A DNA stretch of 60,968 nucleotides from Bacteroidales bacterium (GCA_017553405.1 JAFZME010000086.1:1-60968), one strand, 5' to 3'. Positions 51,005 through 60,412 are shown, counted from the first letter of the stretch. Notes: generated by a model not told the origin, from the letters alone. A program made the numbers and translations.

Positions 51005-51197
51005 GTGAAAGGCTCTGGTAAACCTGACGTGATAGATTGAACGGTAGAATCACCCAGCCTGTATGTATTGCCCATACGGGTGTCATACATACCAAGGCAG
51101 GAAATTCACAGTCCTTTCCTCACAAAATTTTACCAGAATTTATCACGACGGAAAGAGCAATGAATGCCTTCTGCTGCCGGGTTTCTCTCCGGAAGCA
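50971..51197 (-). ncRNA. Putative structured RNA with a four-way junction
   Basis: Fills the 400-nt gap between the 73-residue gene and the kinase gene. Closing stem: 51002-51008 with 51143-51149 (7 pairs) and, after an internal loop, 51014-51022 with 51129-51137 (9 pairs, TCTGGTAAA / TTTACCAGA). Inside are three hairpins: 51029-51033/51049-51053 (5 pairs), an extended one 51057-51098 (GCCT/AGGC, TATGTAT/ATACATA, CCC/GGG), and 51099-51104/51115-51120 (AGGAAA/TTTCCT). On the minus strand it begins after a TATATTTG box and ends in a terminator hairpin with six T. No known riboswitch signature was recognised. End points are inferred. Confidence 0.6.
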
Positions 51198-51201
51198 ATT
51201 G

Positions 51202-51233
51202 CAAATATAAAATAAATTGGAGAGTTTTTCAAC
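51202..51233 (-). promoter_or_regulatory. Promoter of the structured RNA
   Basis: Minus strand reads GTTG, 20 nt, TATATTTG (perfect -7 box, one mismatch in -33). Confidence 0.6.
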
Positions 51234-51293
51234 CTGTGAGATCCAAATTTTCAATTAACTTCAAAAAGTTATGTCCTTTTCAAAACAAATGAT

Positions 51294-51301
51294 TATTTTT
51301 G
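51294..51301 (+). promoter_or_regulatory. -7 promoter box of the deoxynucleoside kinase genes (TATTTTTG)
   Basis: Perfect TAnnTTTG, 19 nt before the first kinase ATG. No clear -33 box. Confidence 0.55.
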
Positions 51302-51320
51302 TCTTCTACGGATTATAATT

Positions 51321-51932
51321 ATGCACATCGGCGTAGCGGGCAATATAGGAAGCGGCAAGACAACCCTCACGGGGATGCTCTCGAACCACTATGGATGGAC
51401 TCCGAAGTTCGAGTCCGTCACCTTCAACCCCTACCTTGAAGACTACTACAAGGACATCCCGCGCTGGTCCTTCGCCCTCGAGACCTATTTCCTCACGCAG
51501 CGCTTCCGCGACGTCCTCGAGATCGCGTCCTCCGACAAGGTCATCATCCAGGACCGCACCCTCGCCGAGGGCGTGGAGATTTTCGTCGCCAACAATTTCG
51601 CCCTTGGCAACCTCACGAGGCGCGACTACGACACCTTTATGGACCTGTTCCATCTTATGATGGAGATGGTCCGCCCGCCGGATCTTCTGATCTACCTCAA
51701 GTGCAGCATCCCCCACCTTGTGGGCCAGATCCAGAAAAGGGGGAGGGAGTACGAGCAGTCCATCAGCATCGAGTATCTCAAAGGCCTCAACGACCGCTAC
51801 GACGACTGGATCTCCCGCTACAAGGGCCCCCTCCTCACCATCGAAGCCGACGAACTCGACTTCAAGGCCCGTCCGGAGGATTTCCAGAAGATCACGGACC
51901 GCATCGACGCTCAACTATATGGATTATTCTAA
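51321..51932 (+). CDS. Deoxynucleoside kinase, first of two tandem paralogues
   Basis: Phosphorylates deoxynucleosides (deoxyadenosine/deoxyguanosine family) for DNA precursor salvage. The 203 residues have P-loop GNIGSGKTT (residues 7-15), the catalytic Glu31 in KFESV, DRT at 78-80 in VIIQDRTLAEG, and the lid Arg cluster QKRGREYE. Its twin follows 12 nt downstream with roughly half the residues identical by eye and all catalytic motifs. The twins differ after DRT (LAEGVEIF versus IYEDARIF), which may reflect different base preference. The first half of the promoter region is shared. Confidence 0.92.
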   Translation: MHIGVAGNIGSGKTTLTGMLSNHYGWTPKFESVTFNPYLEDYYKDIPRWSFALETYFLTQRFRDVLEIASSDKVIIQDRTLAEGVEIFVANNFALGNLTRRDYDTFMDLFHLMMEMVRPPDLLIYLKCSIPHLVGQIQKRGREYEQSISIEYLKGLNDRYDDWISRYKGPLLTIEADELDFKARPEDFQKITDRIDAQLYGLF

Positions 51933-51944
51933 AAAATATCAGAT

Positions 51945-52577
51945 ATGCACATCGCGATAGCAGGAAACATCGGCAGCGGCAAGACGACGCTCACCAAGAT
52001 GCTCGCAGCCCACTACGGCTGGACCCCGAAATTCGAATCGGTCGATTTCAACCCCTACCTCGCAGACTTCTATGAGGATATGGAGCGCTGGTCGTTCAAC
52101 CTCCAGGTCTACTTCCTCAACAAGCGCTTCAAGGATGTCGTCGACATCTCCAAGCAGAAGGAAGTCATCATCCAGGACAGGACCATCTATGAGGATGCGC
52201 GCATCTTCGCCCCCAACCTCCACGCAATGGGCCTTATGTCGAGCCGCGATTTCGAGAACTACTCGGATCTGTTCGACCTTATGATGTCGCTGGTCAATCC
52301 GCCGGACCTGATGATTTACCTCCGTTCGTCCATCCCCAACCTCATCGCCCAGATCCAGAAGAGAGGCCGTGAGTACGAGAAGAGCATCCGTATCGACTAC
52401 ATCACCGGCCTCAACCGCCGCTATGAGGACTGGATCGAGACCTACACGAGCCGCCTCCTCATCATCGATGTGGACAACATCAAGTTCGAGAACCGTCCCG
52501 AGGATTTCCAGAAGATCACGGACCGCATCGACGCCGAACTCTTCGGCCTATTCCCTTCAGACAACGGCAACGCCTAA
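51945..52577 (+). CDS. Deoxynucleoside kinase, second of two tandem paralogues
   Basis: Same family and motifs as its upstream twin (P-loop 7-15, Glu31, DRT 78-80, QKRGREYE lid) in 210 residues, plus a short PSDNGNA tail. Lactobacillus acidophilus has a known tandem pair, deoxyadenosine kinase and deoxyguanosine kinase, that form a heterodimer. The layout here (12-nt gap, similar length) suggests the same. Which twin takes which base cannot be decided by reading. The acyl-CoA synthetase gene follows after 22 nt. Confidence 0.92.
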   Translation: MHIAIAGNIGSGKTTLTKMLAAHYGWTPKFESVDFNPYLADFYEDMERWSFNLQVYFLNKRFKDVVDISKQKEVIIQDRTIYEDARIFAPNLHAMGLMSSRDFENYSDLFDLMMSLVNPPDLMIYLRSSIPNLIAQIQKRGREYEKSIRIDYITGLNRRYEDWIETYTSRLLIIDVDNIKFENRPEDFQKITDRIDAELFGLFPSDNGNA

Positions 52578-52599
52578 AATCGGGTAACACCAAAACGAT

Positions 52600-54519
52600 A
52601 TGAGCGAGAGAATAACCATTATTGATTTTATTGAAAAGTACACGGCTGAATTCGCCCCGATGACGTATCTTCGTGAGAAGATGGACGGGGAGTGGAAAGA
52701 GATTTCCTTCGCACAGACGCGCGAAAGAGTCCACAAGATCGGCGCGGGACTGATGTCCCTCGGCGTCGCCAAGGGCGACAAGGTGGCCCTTCTTTCCGAA
52801 AGCCGTTCTATGTGGATGCTGGCCGAGATGGGCGCCCTTTATGCCGGTGCCGTCGACGTGCCGCTGTCGGTCAACCTCGGCGACGGAGCGGACCTCGTGT
52901 TCCGCATCGTCCATTCCGACACCAGGTGGATCCTCGTGTCGCAGAACCAGCTTCCCAAGATCCGCAAGATACTCCCCGAGTGCCCCGAGGTGAAGAAGGT
53001 AATCGTTTTCGACGACACCGCCTTCGACCTCACGGAGCTCCAGCCTTCGGAAATCCGCATCTCCGCCATCGAGAAGGCCGGCGAGGAGTTCCTCCAGGCC
53101 CACAGGGAGGAGTTCGTGGCCCGCTACAAGTCCGTCGGCCCGGACGACTACGCCAACATCAGCTACACTTCCGGCACGACGGCCGACCCCAAGGGCATCC
53201 TCCTCACCCACCGCAACTACACGGCCAACGTCGAGCAGGCCCGTTCCGTCATCGGCATCGATGCCGGCGCGGTGATGCTCATCATCCTTCCGCTCGACCA
53301 CTGCTTCGCCCACGTGGCCGGTATGTACACGATGATGTCCTACGGCGGATCCATCGCAACGGTGCCTATCGGCAAAACGCCCCAGGCGACTCTTCGCAAC
53401 ATCCCGTCGGCCATCAAGGAGACGCGTCCGGCCGCGATGCTTTCCGTCCCCGCCCTCGCCCGCAATTTCCGCAAGAACATCGAGGCAGGCATCAAGGCCA
53501 AGGGCCCCAGGGTGGAGAAACTTTTCAATTTCGCCCTCAACAACGCCATAAAGTACAATAAAGAGTACTACAACCGCGGCACCGGCGGCACCTGGTGGCG
53601 CAAGCCCCTCGTCGCTCTCTTCGACAAGCTCATCTTCAAGGCCGTCCGTGAGAATTTCGGCGGCAGGATGCAGTTCTTCGTGGGCGGCGGCGCCCTTCTC
53701 GACATCGAGCTCCAGCGCTTCTTCTGCGCGGTCGGTATGCCGATGTTCCAGGGCTACGGCCTCTCCGAGGCGACTCCGATCATCTGCTCCAACGCGCCCG
53801 GCCACGCCATCTTCGGCTCTTCCGGCCGCATAGTGAGGCCTATGGACTGCAAGATTTGCGACGCCGAAGGCAACGAGGTCCCCGACGGGACCAAGGGCGA
53901 GATCGTCATCCGCGGCGAGAACGTTATGGCCGGCTATTGGAAGAACCCCAAGGCCACTGCCGACACCATCGTCGACGGCTGGCTCCACACCGGCGATATG
54001 GGCTACATCTGCCCCTTCGACAAGGATTTCCTCTATGTCGTGGGCCGCTTCAAGTCGCTGCTGATATCCTCCGACGGAGAGAAATATTCCCCCGAAGGCT
54101 TCGAGGACAGCCTGACCGACGGCTCGAAGTTCATCTCCCAGGTGATTCTCTACAACAACCAGAAACCCTACACCATCGTCCTTATAGTTCCCGAGAAGGA
54201 TGCCCTGAAGGAATTCGTCAAGGGCAAGGGCCTCGATCCCGAAACACGTGAGGGCAAGGTTGCGATGCTTGAGAAGATTCAGGCCGAGATAGATGCCTAC
54301 CGCAAGGGCGGCGCCCGCGAGGGGATGTTCCCCGAGCGCTGGCTGCCGACTGCGGTCGTCATCTGCGACGAGGCGTTCACCCTCCAGAACAAGATGGTCA
54401 ACTCCACCGCGAAGATAGTCCGCGGCAAGGTCGAGGAGCACTACGCCGACCGCATCGAGTATGCCTACACCGCCGAGGGTAAGCAACTTCTCAACGAAAA
54501 GAACATAGCTTCGATCTAG
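52600..54519 (+). CDS. Long-chain acyl-CoA synthetase (AMP-binding)
   Basis: Activates fatty acids with ATP and CoA via an acyl-adenylate. The 639 residues belong to the long-chain FadD-like AMP-forming family: P-loop YTSGTTADPKG near 190, the adenine-binding QGYGLSEATP near 385, GYWKNPKATADTIVDGWLHTGD and the hinge GRFKSLLISSDGEKYSPEG. The catalytic Lys occurs late, in NKMVNSTAKIVRGK. No signal peptide. Its stop (TAG) is in the same frame as the outer-membrane gene behind it, with no other stop between. Confidence 0.93.
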   Translation: MSERITIIDFIEKYTAEFAPMTYLREKMDGEWKEISFAQTRERVHKIGAGLMSLGVAKGDKVALLSESRSMWMLAEMGALYAGAVDVPLSVNLGDGADLVFRIVHSDTRWILVSQNQLPKIRKILPECPEVKKVIVFDDTAFDLTELQPSEIRISAIEKAGEEFLQAHREEFVARYKSVGPDDYANISYTSGTTADPKGILLTHRNYTANVEQARSVIGIDAGAVMLIILPLDHCFAHVAGMYTMMSYGGSIATVPIGKTPQATLRNIPSAIKETRPAAMLSVPALARNFRKNIEAGIKAKGPRVEKLFNFALNNAIKYNKEYYNRGTGGTWWRKPLVALFDKLIFKAVRENFGGRMQFFVGGGALLDIELQRFFCAVGMPMFQGYGLSEATPIICSNAPGHAIFGSSGRIVRPMDCKICDAEGNEVPDGTKGEIVIRGENVMAGYWKNPKATADTIVDGWLHTGDMGYICPFDKDFLYVVGRFKSLLISSDGEKYSPEGFEDSLTDGSKFISQVILYNNQKPYTIVLIVPEKDALKEFVKGKGLDPETREGKVAMLEKIQAEIDAYRKGGAREGMFPERWLPTAVVICDEAFTLQNKMVNSTAKIVRGKVEEHYADRIEYAYTAEGKQLLNEKNIASI

Positions 54520-54546
54520 TCTATCGCCAAGTCCCTTTATATCGTA

Positions 54547-56094
54547 GTGGCCCTGACCACTGCGGCGGTGCTGTCGGCTGCAGCGGCTTCCGCCCAGCAG
54601 GTGCTTACCCTCGACGAATGCCGCGAGATGGCCGTGTCCTCCAGCCGTGAGCTGAAGGAGGAGCAGACCAGGCTCAAGATGGCCGGCTACGACCGGAAGA
54701 TCGCCCTTGCCAATTACTTCCCCTCGATAAGCCTGACGGGGACCTATATGTGGAACGACAAGGACGTCAAGCTCATCTCCAAGTCGTCTTCCGACAATCT
54801 CCATAGCGCAGTAGACCGGTTGAAGCAGTCCCAGGACAATGCCAAGAGCAGGGTGGAATCCTTTATGCAGGAGTTTATGGCGGCAATCGCCTCCAACCCC
54901 GCGATGGCGGCCGAATACAACAATTCGCCGATGTGGCAGGAGGCATTTCAGATTCTCGGGGAAGTGATTCAGGACGTCCGGGCCTTCGATGTCGCCACCC
55001 CTGTCGGCCTACTGGTCAGCAGTATAGAGGAAGACCTCACCCTCAATATCAAAAATGTCCTCGGTGTAGTCGTATCAATCCGCCAGCCGGTGTTTGTCGG
55101 CGGCAAGATCATCTATTCCAACCAGGTTGCAAAGATGGCCGAGCAGCTTGCGGCCAGCACCTACGAGATGAAGTATGTCGAGACTCTTACCGATGTGGAC
55201 CAGGCCTATTGGCAGATAGTCTCCATCGCCGCCAGAAAGCGTCTTGCTGAAAGCTACGTCGACCTTCTTGAGCAGATGGAGACGGATGTGGAGAAGTCGG
55301 TCGCGGCCGGGATTTCCACAAAGTCCGACGAGCTTCAGGTCAAGGTGAGGGCAGGCGACGCCAGACTGCTGCTGACCAAGGCGAAAAACGGCCTGGTTCT
55401 GTCCAAGATGTTTCTATGCAAGAAGATAGGGCTTCCTTTGGACAGCGATATAGTCCTTGCCGATGAACTGCTGGATGAGGTCCCTGTCGCCGAGATTGGC
55501 CCCGGTAAGGATATGGAGCAGATCTATGCGGACCGTCCAGAGACGAAGAGTCTCGACCTTGCGGCTAAAATCTACAAGAAGAAGGCGGACATAGTCCGTG
55601 CCGATATGCTCCCTCAGGTGGCCCTCCAGGCCAACTATGTGGCCACCAACCCGTCATTCAAGGACGGCTTCCAAAATCGCTGGGGCGGCCGCTTCAGCGC
55701 CGGAGTCGTAGTCAATGTCCCTATATTCCACGGCACCGAGGCCCTCCATAAGACCAAGAAAGCCAAGGCGGAGGCGACTCTCTACAGCGACAAGCTTGAA
55801 GATGCCCGCGAGATGATCGCCCTTGAGGTCACGCAGAACCGCCTGCTCTGCGAAGAGGCCCTCGAGAGGATTGAGATGACGCGTAGCAGCATCGAAAGTG
55901 CCGAGGAGAATCTCAGGACAGCCACTGCCGGATTCGAAGCCGGCGTGGTCAACACCAACACGGTCCTTATGGCCCAGACAGCCTGGCTACAGGCCCAGTC
56001 CGAGTACATCGACGCCGGAGTCGGCCTCCAGGTCGCGGTGTCGAATCTTGAAAAATCAGAAGGCAATCTCCACTTAAGAGAGCCAGTCAAGTGA
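54547..56094 (+). CDS. TolC-family outer-membrane efflux protein
   Basis: Outer-membrane channel component. The 515-residue form starts at the only canonical start codon (GTG), yielding MALTTAAVLSAAAASAQQ. Without basic residues this is an incomplete signal peptide. The in-frame codons ATC GCC AAG TCC CTT TAT ATC GTA directly upstream (54523-54546) would give a textbook signal if ATC were read as a start (I-A-K-S-L-Y...). The body shows two OEP repeats (EEQTRLKMAGYDRKIALANY, QVAKMAEQLAASTYEMKYVE, RFSAGVVVNVPIFHG). No adjacent membrane-fusion or RND gene. It overlaps the convergent antiporter by 21 nt. Confidence 0.82.
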   Translation: MALTTAAVLSAAAASAQQVLTLDECREMAVSSSRELKEEQTRLKMAGYDRKIALANYFPSISLTGTYMWNDKDVKLISKSSSDNLHSAVDRLKQSQDNAKSRVESFMQEFMAAIASNPAMAAEYNNSPMWQEAFQILGEVIQDVRAFDVATPVGLLVSSIEEDLTLNIKNVLGVVVSIRQPVFVGGKIIYSNQVAKMAEQLAASTYEMKYVETLTDVDQAYWQIVSIAARKRLAESYVDLLEQMETDVEKSVAAGISTKSDELQVKVRAGDARLLLTKAKNGLVLSKMFLCKKIGLPLDSDIVLADELLDEVPVAEIGPGKDMEQIYADRPETKSLDLAAKIYKKKADIVRADMLPQVALQANYVATNPSFKDGFQNRWGGRFSAGVVVNVPIFHGTEALHKTKKAKAEATLYSDKLEDAREMIALEVTQNRLLCEEALERIEMTRSSIESAEENLRTATAGFEAGVVNTNTVLMAQTAWLQAQSEYIDAGVGLQVAVSNLEKSEGNLHLREPVK

Positions 56095-58311
56095 GTCGGT
56101 CTCGCCCGCGATCCAGACGGTGTCGCCTGGGGAGAAAACAAAGTCGGGCCGGGGGTTGGTGATGACCTCCTCGCCTCGGATGACCGACACGATCATACAG
56201 TGAAGTGAACGCATATCCAGTGAGCCGAGAGCCTTGCCTGTGAGGAAGGACGCCTCGCTGAGCTCGGTCTTGACCACGTTGAAATCCTTTTCTTCCTCTC
56301 CTTTCAGTTCGGCCCCTTTCAGGAAGGATTTCAGGTCTTCAAGCTGTGCGGCCGTGCCTACGGCTATGATCCGGTCGCCGGGATAGAGGACGGTGTCGAC
56401 GCCGGGGATGACGAAGGAGTGGGTGCCGCGCTGGATCTTCACCACGTTGGCACCGCTGTTTTTGCGCAGGTCGGCCTGGCGGAGCGTCTTCCCGGCGAGG
56501 GAGGAGTCGGGGGAGAGTTCGAGCGCTTCAATGTGGACGTCATATCCGGCCAGGTTCTCGTTGATGGTCGTGGCAACCGGGGCTTTTTTACGCTGCAGCG
56601 TCTCCTTTTCATTGAGGTTGGCGAGGAAGCGCCCTTCCAGTGCCGTGAACCGTTGGATATAAATCCTTGAAACGATGATAAGCGCCGCTGCGGCAACGAG
56701 TATGAGAAGGACGCTCCAGCCGGCCAGGTCGACGAAGCTGGAAATGACGCCCGTCACGATTGCCGTCACGATAAAGATACGGGCGATGAACAGGCCCAGA
56801 AGCGGCAGACTGTTGGCAGGAGTCTTCTTCAGGACAGCAATATGTTCGGCCATCGAGCCTCGGTTGACTCCGAGTCCGTACAGGAAAGGCGACATAATGA
56901 GGATGGTCGCTATGGCGTTGAAGGAGCCGCGCAGCGTCTCGCTCCAGGAGGCGAACACCTTTTCTGTGAACGGGACGAGATACAGGTTGGAAGCTATGAA
57001 AATAGCGAGTATGACCACCCCGTAAAGAAGTATGCGGACGAAATAGCTTGTGAGCAGCTTTTTCCATACGCTGCTCTCGGCGGCGGACTTTTTCTTTTTG
57101 GTCGGCGTGTCAAGACGCTCGATCCACCTGGCCGGAAGTTTGGCGGCAAGGAACTTATAGGACGGCGCGCCCAGCTTTATCATATACGGCGTCGTGAAGG
57201 TCGTGATCACCGACACCGCGATAATCACCGGATATGTGAAATCCCTCATAACCCCCAGGCTTACGCCGAGGCCGGCCAGGATGAATCCGAACTCTCCGAG
57301 CTGGGCCAGGCTGAAGCCCGAACGGACCCCTGTCTCCAGGCCGTTGCCCGTCAGGATGGCCCCGGCCGCGACGAATATGATATGGGTAATGATGACGAAC
57401 ACCACGAGGAAGAGTATTATCCCCCAGTGGGCGAGAATCTCGGCCGGGGCTATCATCATACCCACGGAGACGAAGAAGATGGCTCCGAAAAGGTCCTTAA
57501 TCGGGTGTATAAGCTTTTCGATGTGCTCGCTTTCGATGGTCTCGGCGAGAATGGAGCCCATCACGAAGGCGCCGAGTGCTGAGGAGAAGCCTACTGCCGA
57601 CGCCAGAGTGACCATACCGAAGCAAAGGCCGACCGACACGAGGAGCAGGATCTCGTCGTTGAGGTATTTCCTTGTCTTCTTGAGGATGGACGGGATGAGG
57701 TAGATGCCGATGAGGAACCACAGAATCAGGAAGAACAGCAGCTTGCCGAGGTTGATCATCATTTCCTTGCCCTCGAACTTGTTGGACACAGCCATCGTGG
57801 AGAGGAGCACCATCAGGATGATGGCGATGAGGTCCTCCACGACGAGAGTCCCGAAGACAAGGCCGGCGAAGGGCTTGTCCTTGAGTCCCATATCGTCATA
57901 GGACTTGATGACCACGGCGGTCGACGACATCGACAGCAGGCCTCCGAGGAATATGCTTTCCATCGCAGACCAGCCGAGCGCCTGGCCTGAGACATAGCCG
58001 AGGATGAAGACGCCGGCTGCCTTGGCCCCTGCCGTCACGAGGGCTCCGGCTCCGACTTTAAGAAGCTTTCTGAAGCTGAACTCCAGTCCGAGACCGAACA
58101 TCATAAAGATAAGTCCTATCTCGGACCACTGGCTGACCGACTCGGAGCTGGTGATATTGAAGAAGAAGTGGAAGTGGGGACCTATCAGGAAGCCGGCTAT
58201 TATGTAGCCGATCACCAGCGGCTGCTTGAGCGCCTTGGAGATTATCGTGAAAACCCCTGCCGAAATCAGGATTACGGCAAGGTCCCTGACCAGATCCAGC
58301 TCTTCCGACAT
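56074..58311 (-). CDS. CPA2-family monovalent cation/proton antiporter with two RCK-C domains
   Basis: Inner-membrane antiporter of KefB/GerN type, 745 residues. Residues about 1-400 carry the Na+/H+ exchanger domain (QPLVIGYIIAGFLIGPHFHF, LIFMMFGLGLEFSFRKLLKV, GLLSMSSTAVVIKSYDDMGL, FAGLVFGTLVVEDLIAIILM with the acidic ion-binding residue pair). A linker with KKKKSAAESS and further membrane segments follows. The tail has two regulatory RCK/TrkA-C-like domains (LAGKTLRQADLRKNSGANVV, VLYPGDRIIAVGTAAQLEDL; LTGKALGSLDMRSLHCMIVS, FSPGDTVWIAGETDSLDWL). No TrkA-N NAD domain is seen. Ion (K+ or Na+) undetermined. Confidence 0.9.
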   Translation of the reverse strand: MSEELDLVRDLAVILISAGVFTIISKALKQPLVIGYIIAGFLIGPHFHFFFNITSSESVSQWSEIGLIFMMFGLGLEFSFRKLLKVGAGALVTAGAKAAGVFILGYVSGQALGWSAMESIFLGGLLSMSSTAVVIKSYDDMGLKDKPFAGLVFGTLVVEDLIAIILMVLLSTMAVSNKFEGKEMMINLGKLLFFLILWFLIGIYLIPSILKKTRKYLNDEILLLVSVGLCFGMVTLASAVGFSSALGAFVMGSILAETIESEHIEKLIHPIKDLFGAIFFVSVGMMIAPAEILAHWGIILFLVVFVIITHIIFVAAGAILTGNGLETGVRSGFSLAQLGEFGFILAGLGVSLGVMRDFTYPVIIAVSVITTFTTPYMIKLGAPSYKFLAAKLPARWIERLDTPTKKKKSAAESSVWKKLLTSYFVRILLYGVVILAIFIASNLYLVPFTEKVFASWSETLRGSFNAIATILIMSPFLYGLGVNRGSMAEHIAVLKKTPANSLPLLGLFIARIFIVTAIVTGVISSFVDLAGWSVLLILVAAAALIIVSRIYIQRFTALEGRFLANLNEKETLQRKKAPVATTINENLAGYDVHIEALELSPDSSLAGKTLRQADLRKNSGANVVKIQRGTHSFVIPGVDTVLYPGDRIIAVGTAAQLEDLKSFLKGAELKGEEEKDFNVVKTELSEASFLTGKALGSLDMRSLHCMIVSVIRGEEVITNPRPDFVFSPGDTVWIAGETDSLDWLS

Positions 58312-58312
58312 C

Positions 58313-59626
58313 CTAGAGTCTGGTTATCGCTGCACCGAGGGTGTTGAGGCGGGTGTCGATGTCTTCGTAGCCGCGGTCGATCTGGTCGATGTTGCCGATG
58401 ACGCTTGTGCCCTTGGCGGACATTGCGGCGAGGAGCATCGCGATACCTGCCCTGATGTCGGGGGAGAGCATCCTGCCGGCGCGCAGGCGGAAGTTGTGGT
58501 CGTGGCCTATGACTACGGCGCGGTGGGGGTCGCACAGGATGATCTGGGCGCCCATATCGATGAGGTTATCGACGAAGAAGAGCCTGCTCTCGAACATCTT
58601 CTGGTGGATAAGCACGGAGCCGCGGCACTGGGTTGCCACCACGAGGATGACGCTGAGGAGGTCGGGGGTGAGGCCCGGCCAGGGGGCGTCGGCGATGGTC
58701 ATAATGGAGCCGTCGAGGAAGGACTCGATGACATAGCTTTCCTGGGCGGGGATGAAGATGTCGTCGCCGCGCTGCTCGAGCTGGACGCCGATGCGCCTGA
58801 AGGCCTCGGGAATGATGCCGAGATTGCGGTAGGAGACGTCCTTGATGGTGATCGAGCTCTGGTTGATGGCGGCCATTCCTATGAAGGAGCCGACCTCGAT
58901 CATATCCGGGAGGACCTTGTGGGATGCGCCGTGGAGGGAGGCAACGCCATTGATGGTCAGGAGGTTGGAGCCTATGCCCTCTATGTCGGCGCCCATAGCC
59001 GTCAGCAGCTTCGACAACTGCTGGATATAGGGCTCGCAGGCGGCGTTGTAGATGACAGTCTTGCCCTCGGCGAGGGAAGCGGCCATAAGGATGTTGGCCG
59101 TACCGGTCACGGAGGCCTCGTCGAGAAGCATATAGGTCCCCTTCAGGCAGCGGCCTTCAGGAAGGAAGAGGTAATAGGCGCGGCGCTCCTTGTTGTACTC
59201 GAGCTCGGCTCCGAGGTTCTGAAGACCTATGATGTGGGTGTCCACCCTGCGGCGGCCGATCTTATCGCCCCCGGGCTTAGGGAAATACACTTTCCCGAAA
59301 CGGGCGAGAAGCGGTCCGGCCAGCATCACTGAGCCGCGAAGCTTGGCGCAGCGCGACACGAAATCCTTCGTGGAGAGATACTCCTCGTCGAGGTCGTCGG
59401 CCTTGAAGGAGTAGTCGCCCTTGGCGTGACGCGTGATCTTGACTCCTATGCCTTCAAGAAGGCCTATGAGGTTCTTGACGTCGAGAATCTCCGGAATATT
59501 GGAAATACGTACTTCCTCCTTGGTGAGAAGTACTGCGCTGATTACTTCCAGCGCCTCGTTCTTGGCGCCTTGCGGAGTGATGCTCCCGCTCAGGGTGTGA
59601 CCACCCTCAATTTGGAATGATGCCAT
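58313..59626 (-). CDS. murA: UDP-N-acetylglucosamine 1-carboxyvinyltransferase (Asp-type MurA)
   Basis: First committed step of peptidoglycan precursor synthesis. The 437 residues have EPSP-synthase-fold motifs GSITPQGAKNEAL, RGSVMLAGPLLARFG, TRLNTLGAAITRL. At the position of the fosfomycin-reactive Cys (E. coli Cys115 in GGCTIG) this protein has Asp121 (PGGDKIGRRRVDTH). Cys-to-Asp exchange is known to leave activity but remove fosfomycin binding (Mycobacterium, Chlamydia). It lies 3 nt before the lptB gene in the same direction, after lptB in transcription (lptB is upstream). Confidence 0.94.
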   Translation of the reverse strand: MASFQIEGGHTLSGSITPQGAKNEALEVISAVLLTKEEVRISNIPEILDVKNLIGLLEGIGVKITRHAKGDYSFKADDLDEEYLSTKDFVSRCAKLRGSVMLAGPLLARFGKVYFPKPGGDKIGRRRVDTHIIGLQNLGAELEYNKERRAYYLFLPEGRCLKGTYMLLDEASVTGTANILMAASLAEGKTVIYNAACEPYIQQLSKLLTAMGADIEGIGSNLLTINGVASLHGASHKVLPDMIEVGSFIGMAAINQSSITIKDVSYRNLGIIPEAFRRIGVQLEQRGDDIFIPAQESYVIESFLDGSIMTIADAPWPGLTPDLLSVILVVATQCRGSVLIHQKMFESRLFFVDNLIDMGAQIILCDPHRAVVIGHDHNFRLRAGRMLSPDIRAGIAMLLAAMSAKGTSVIGNIDQIDRGYEDIDTRLNTLGAAITRL

Positions 59627-59629
59627 TGG

Positions 59630-60406
<777 letters not shown>

Positions 60407-60412
60407 TGCGGA

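Noticed and set aside
50971..51197. RNase P RNA, tmRNA, 6S RNA or a known riboswitch
   Set aside because: A GAGGAAAG stretch on the minus strand first suggested RNase P, but the other consensus elements are missing; 6S has no cloverleaf and tmRNA has no tRNA-like end here.
47711..51300. Attachment-site repeat of the tRNA 3' end
   Set aside because: No second copy of the tRNA end longer than a few bases was found downstream.
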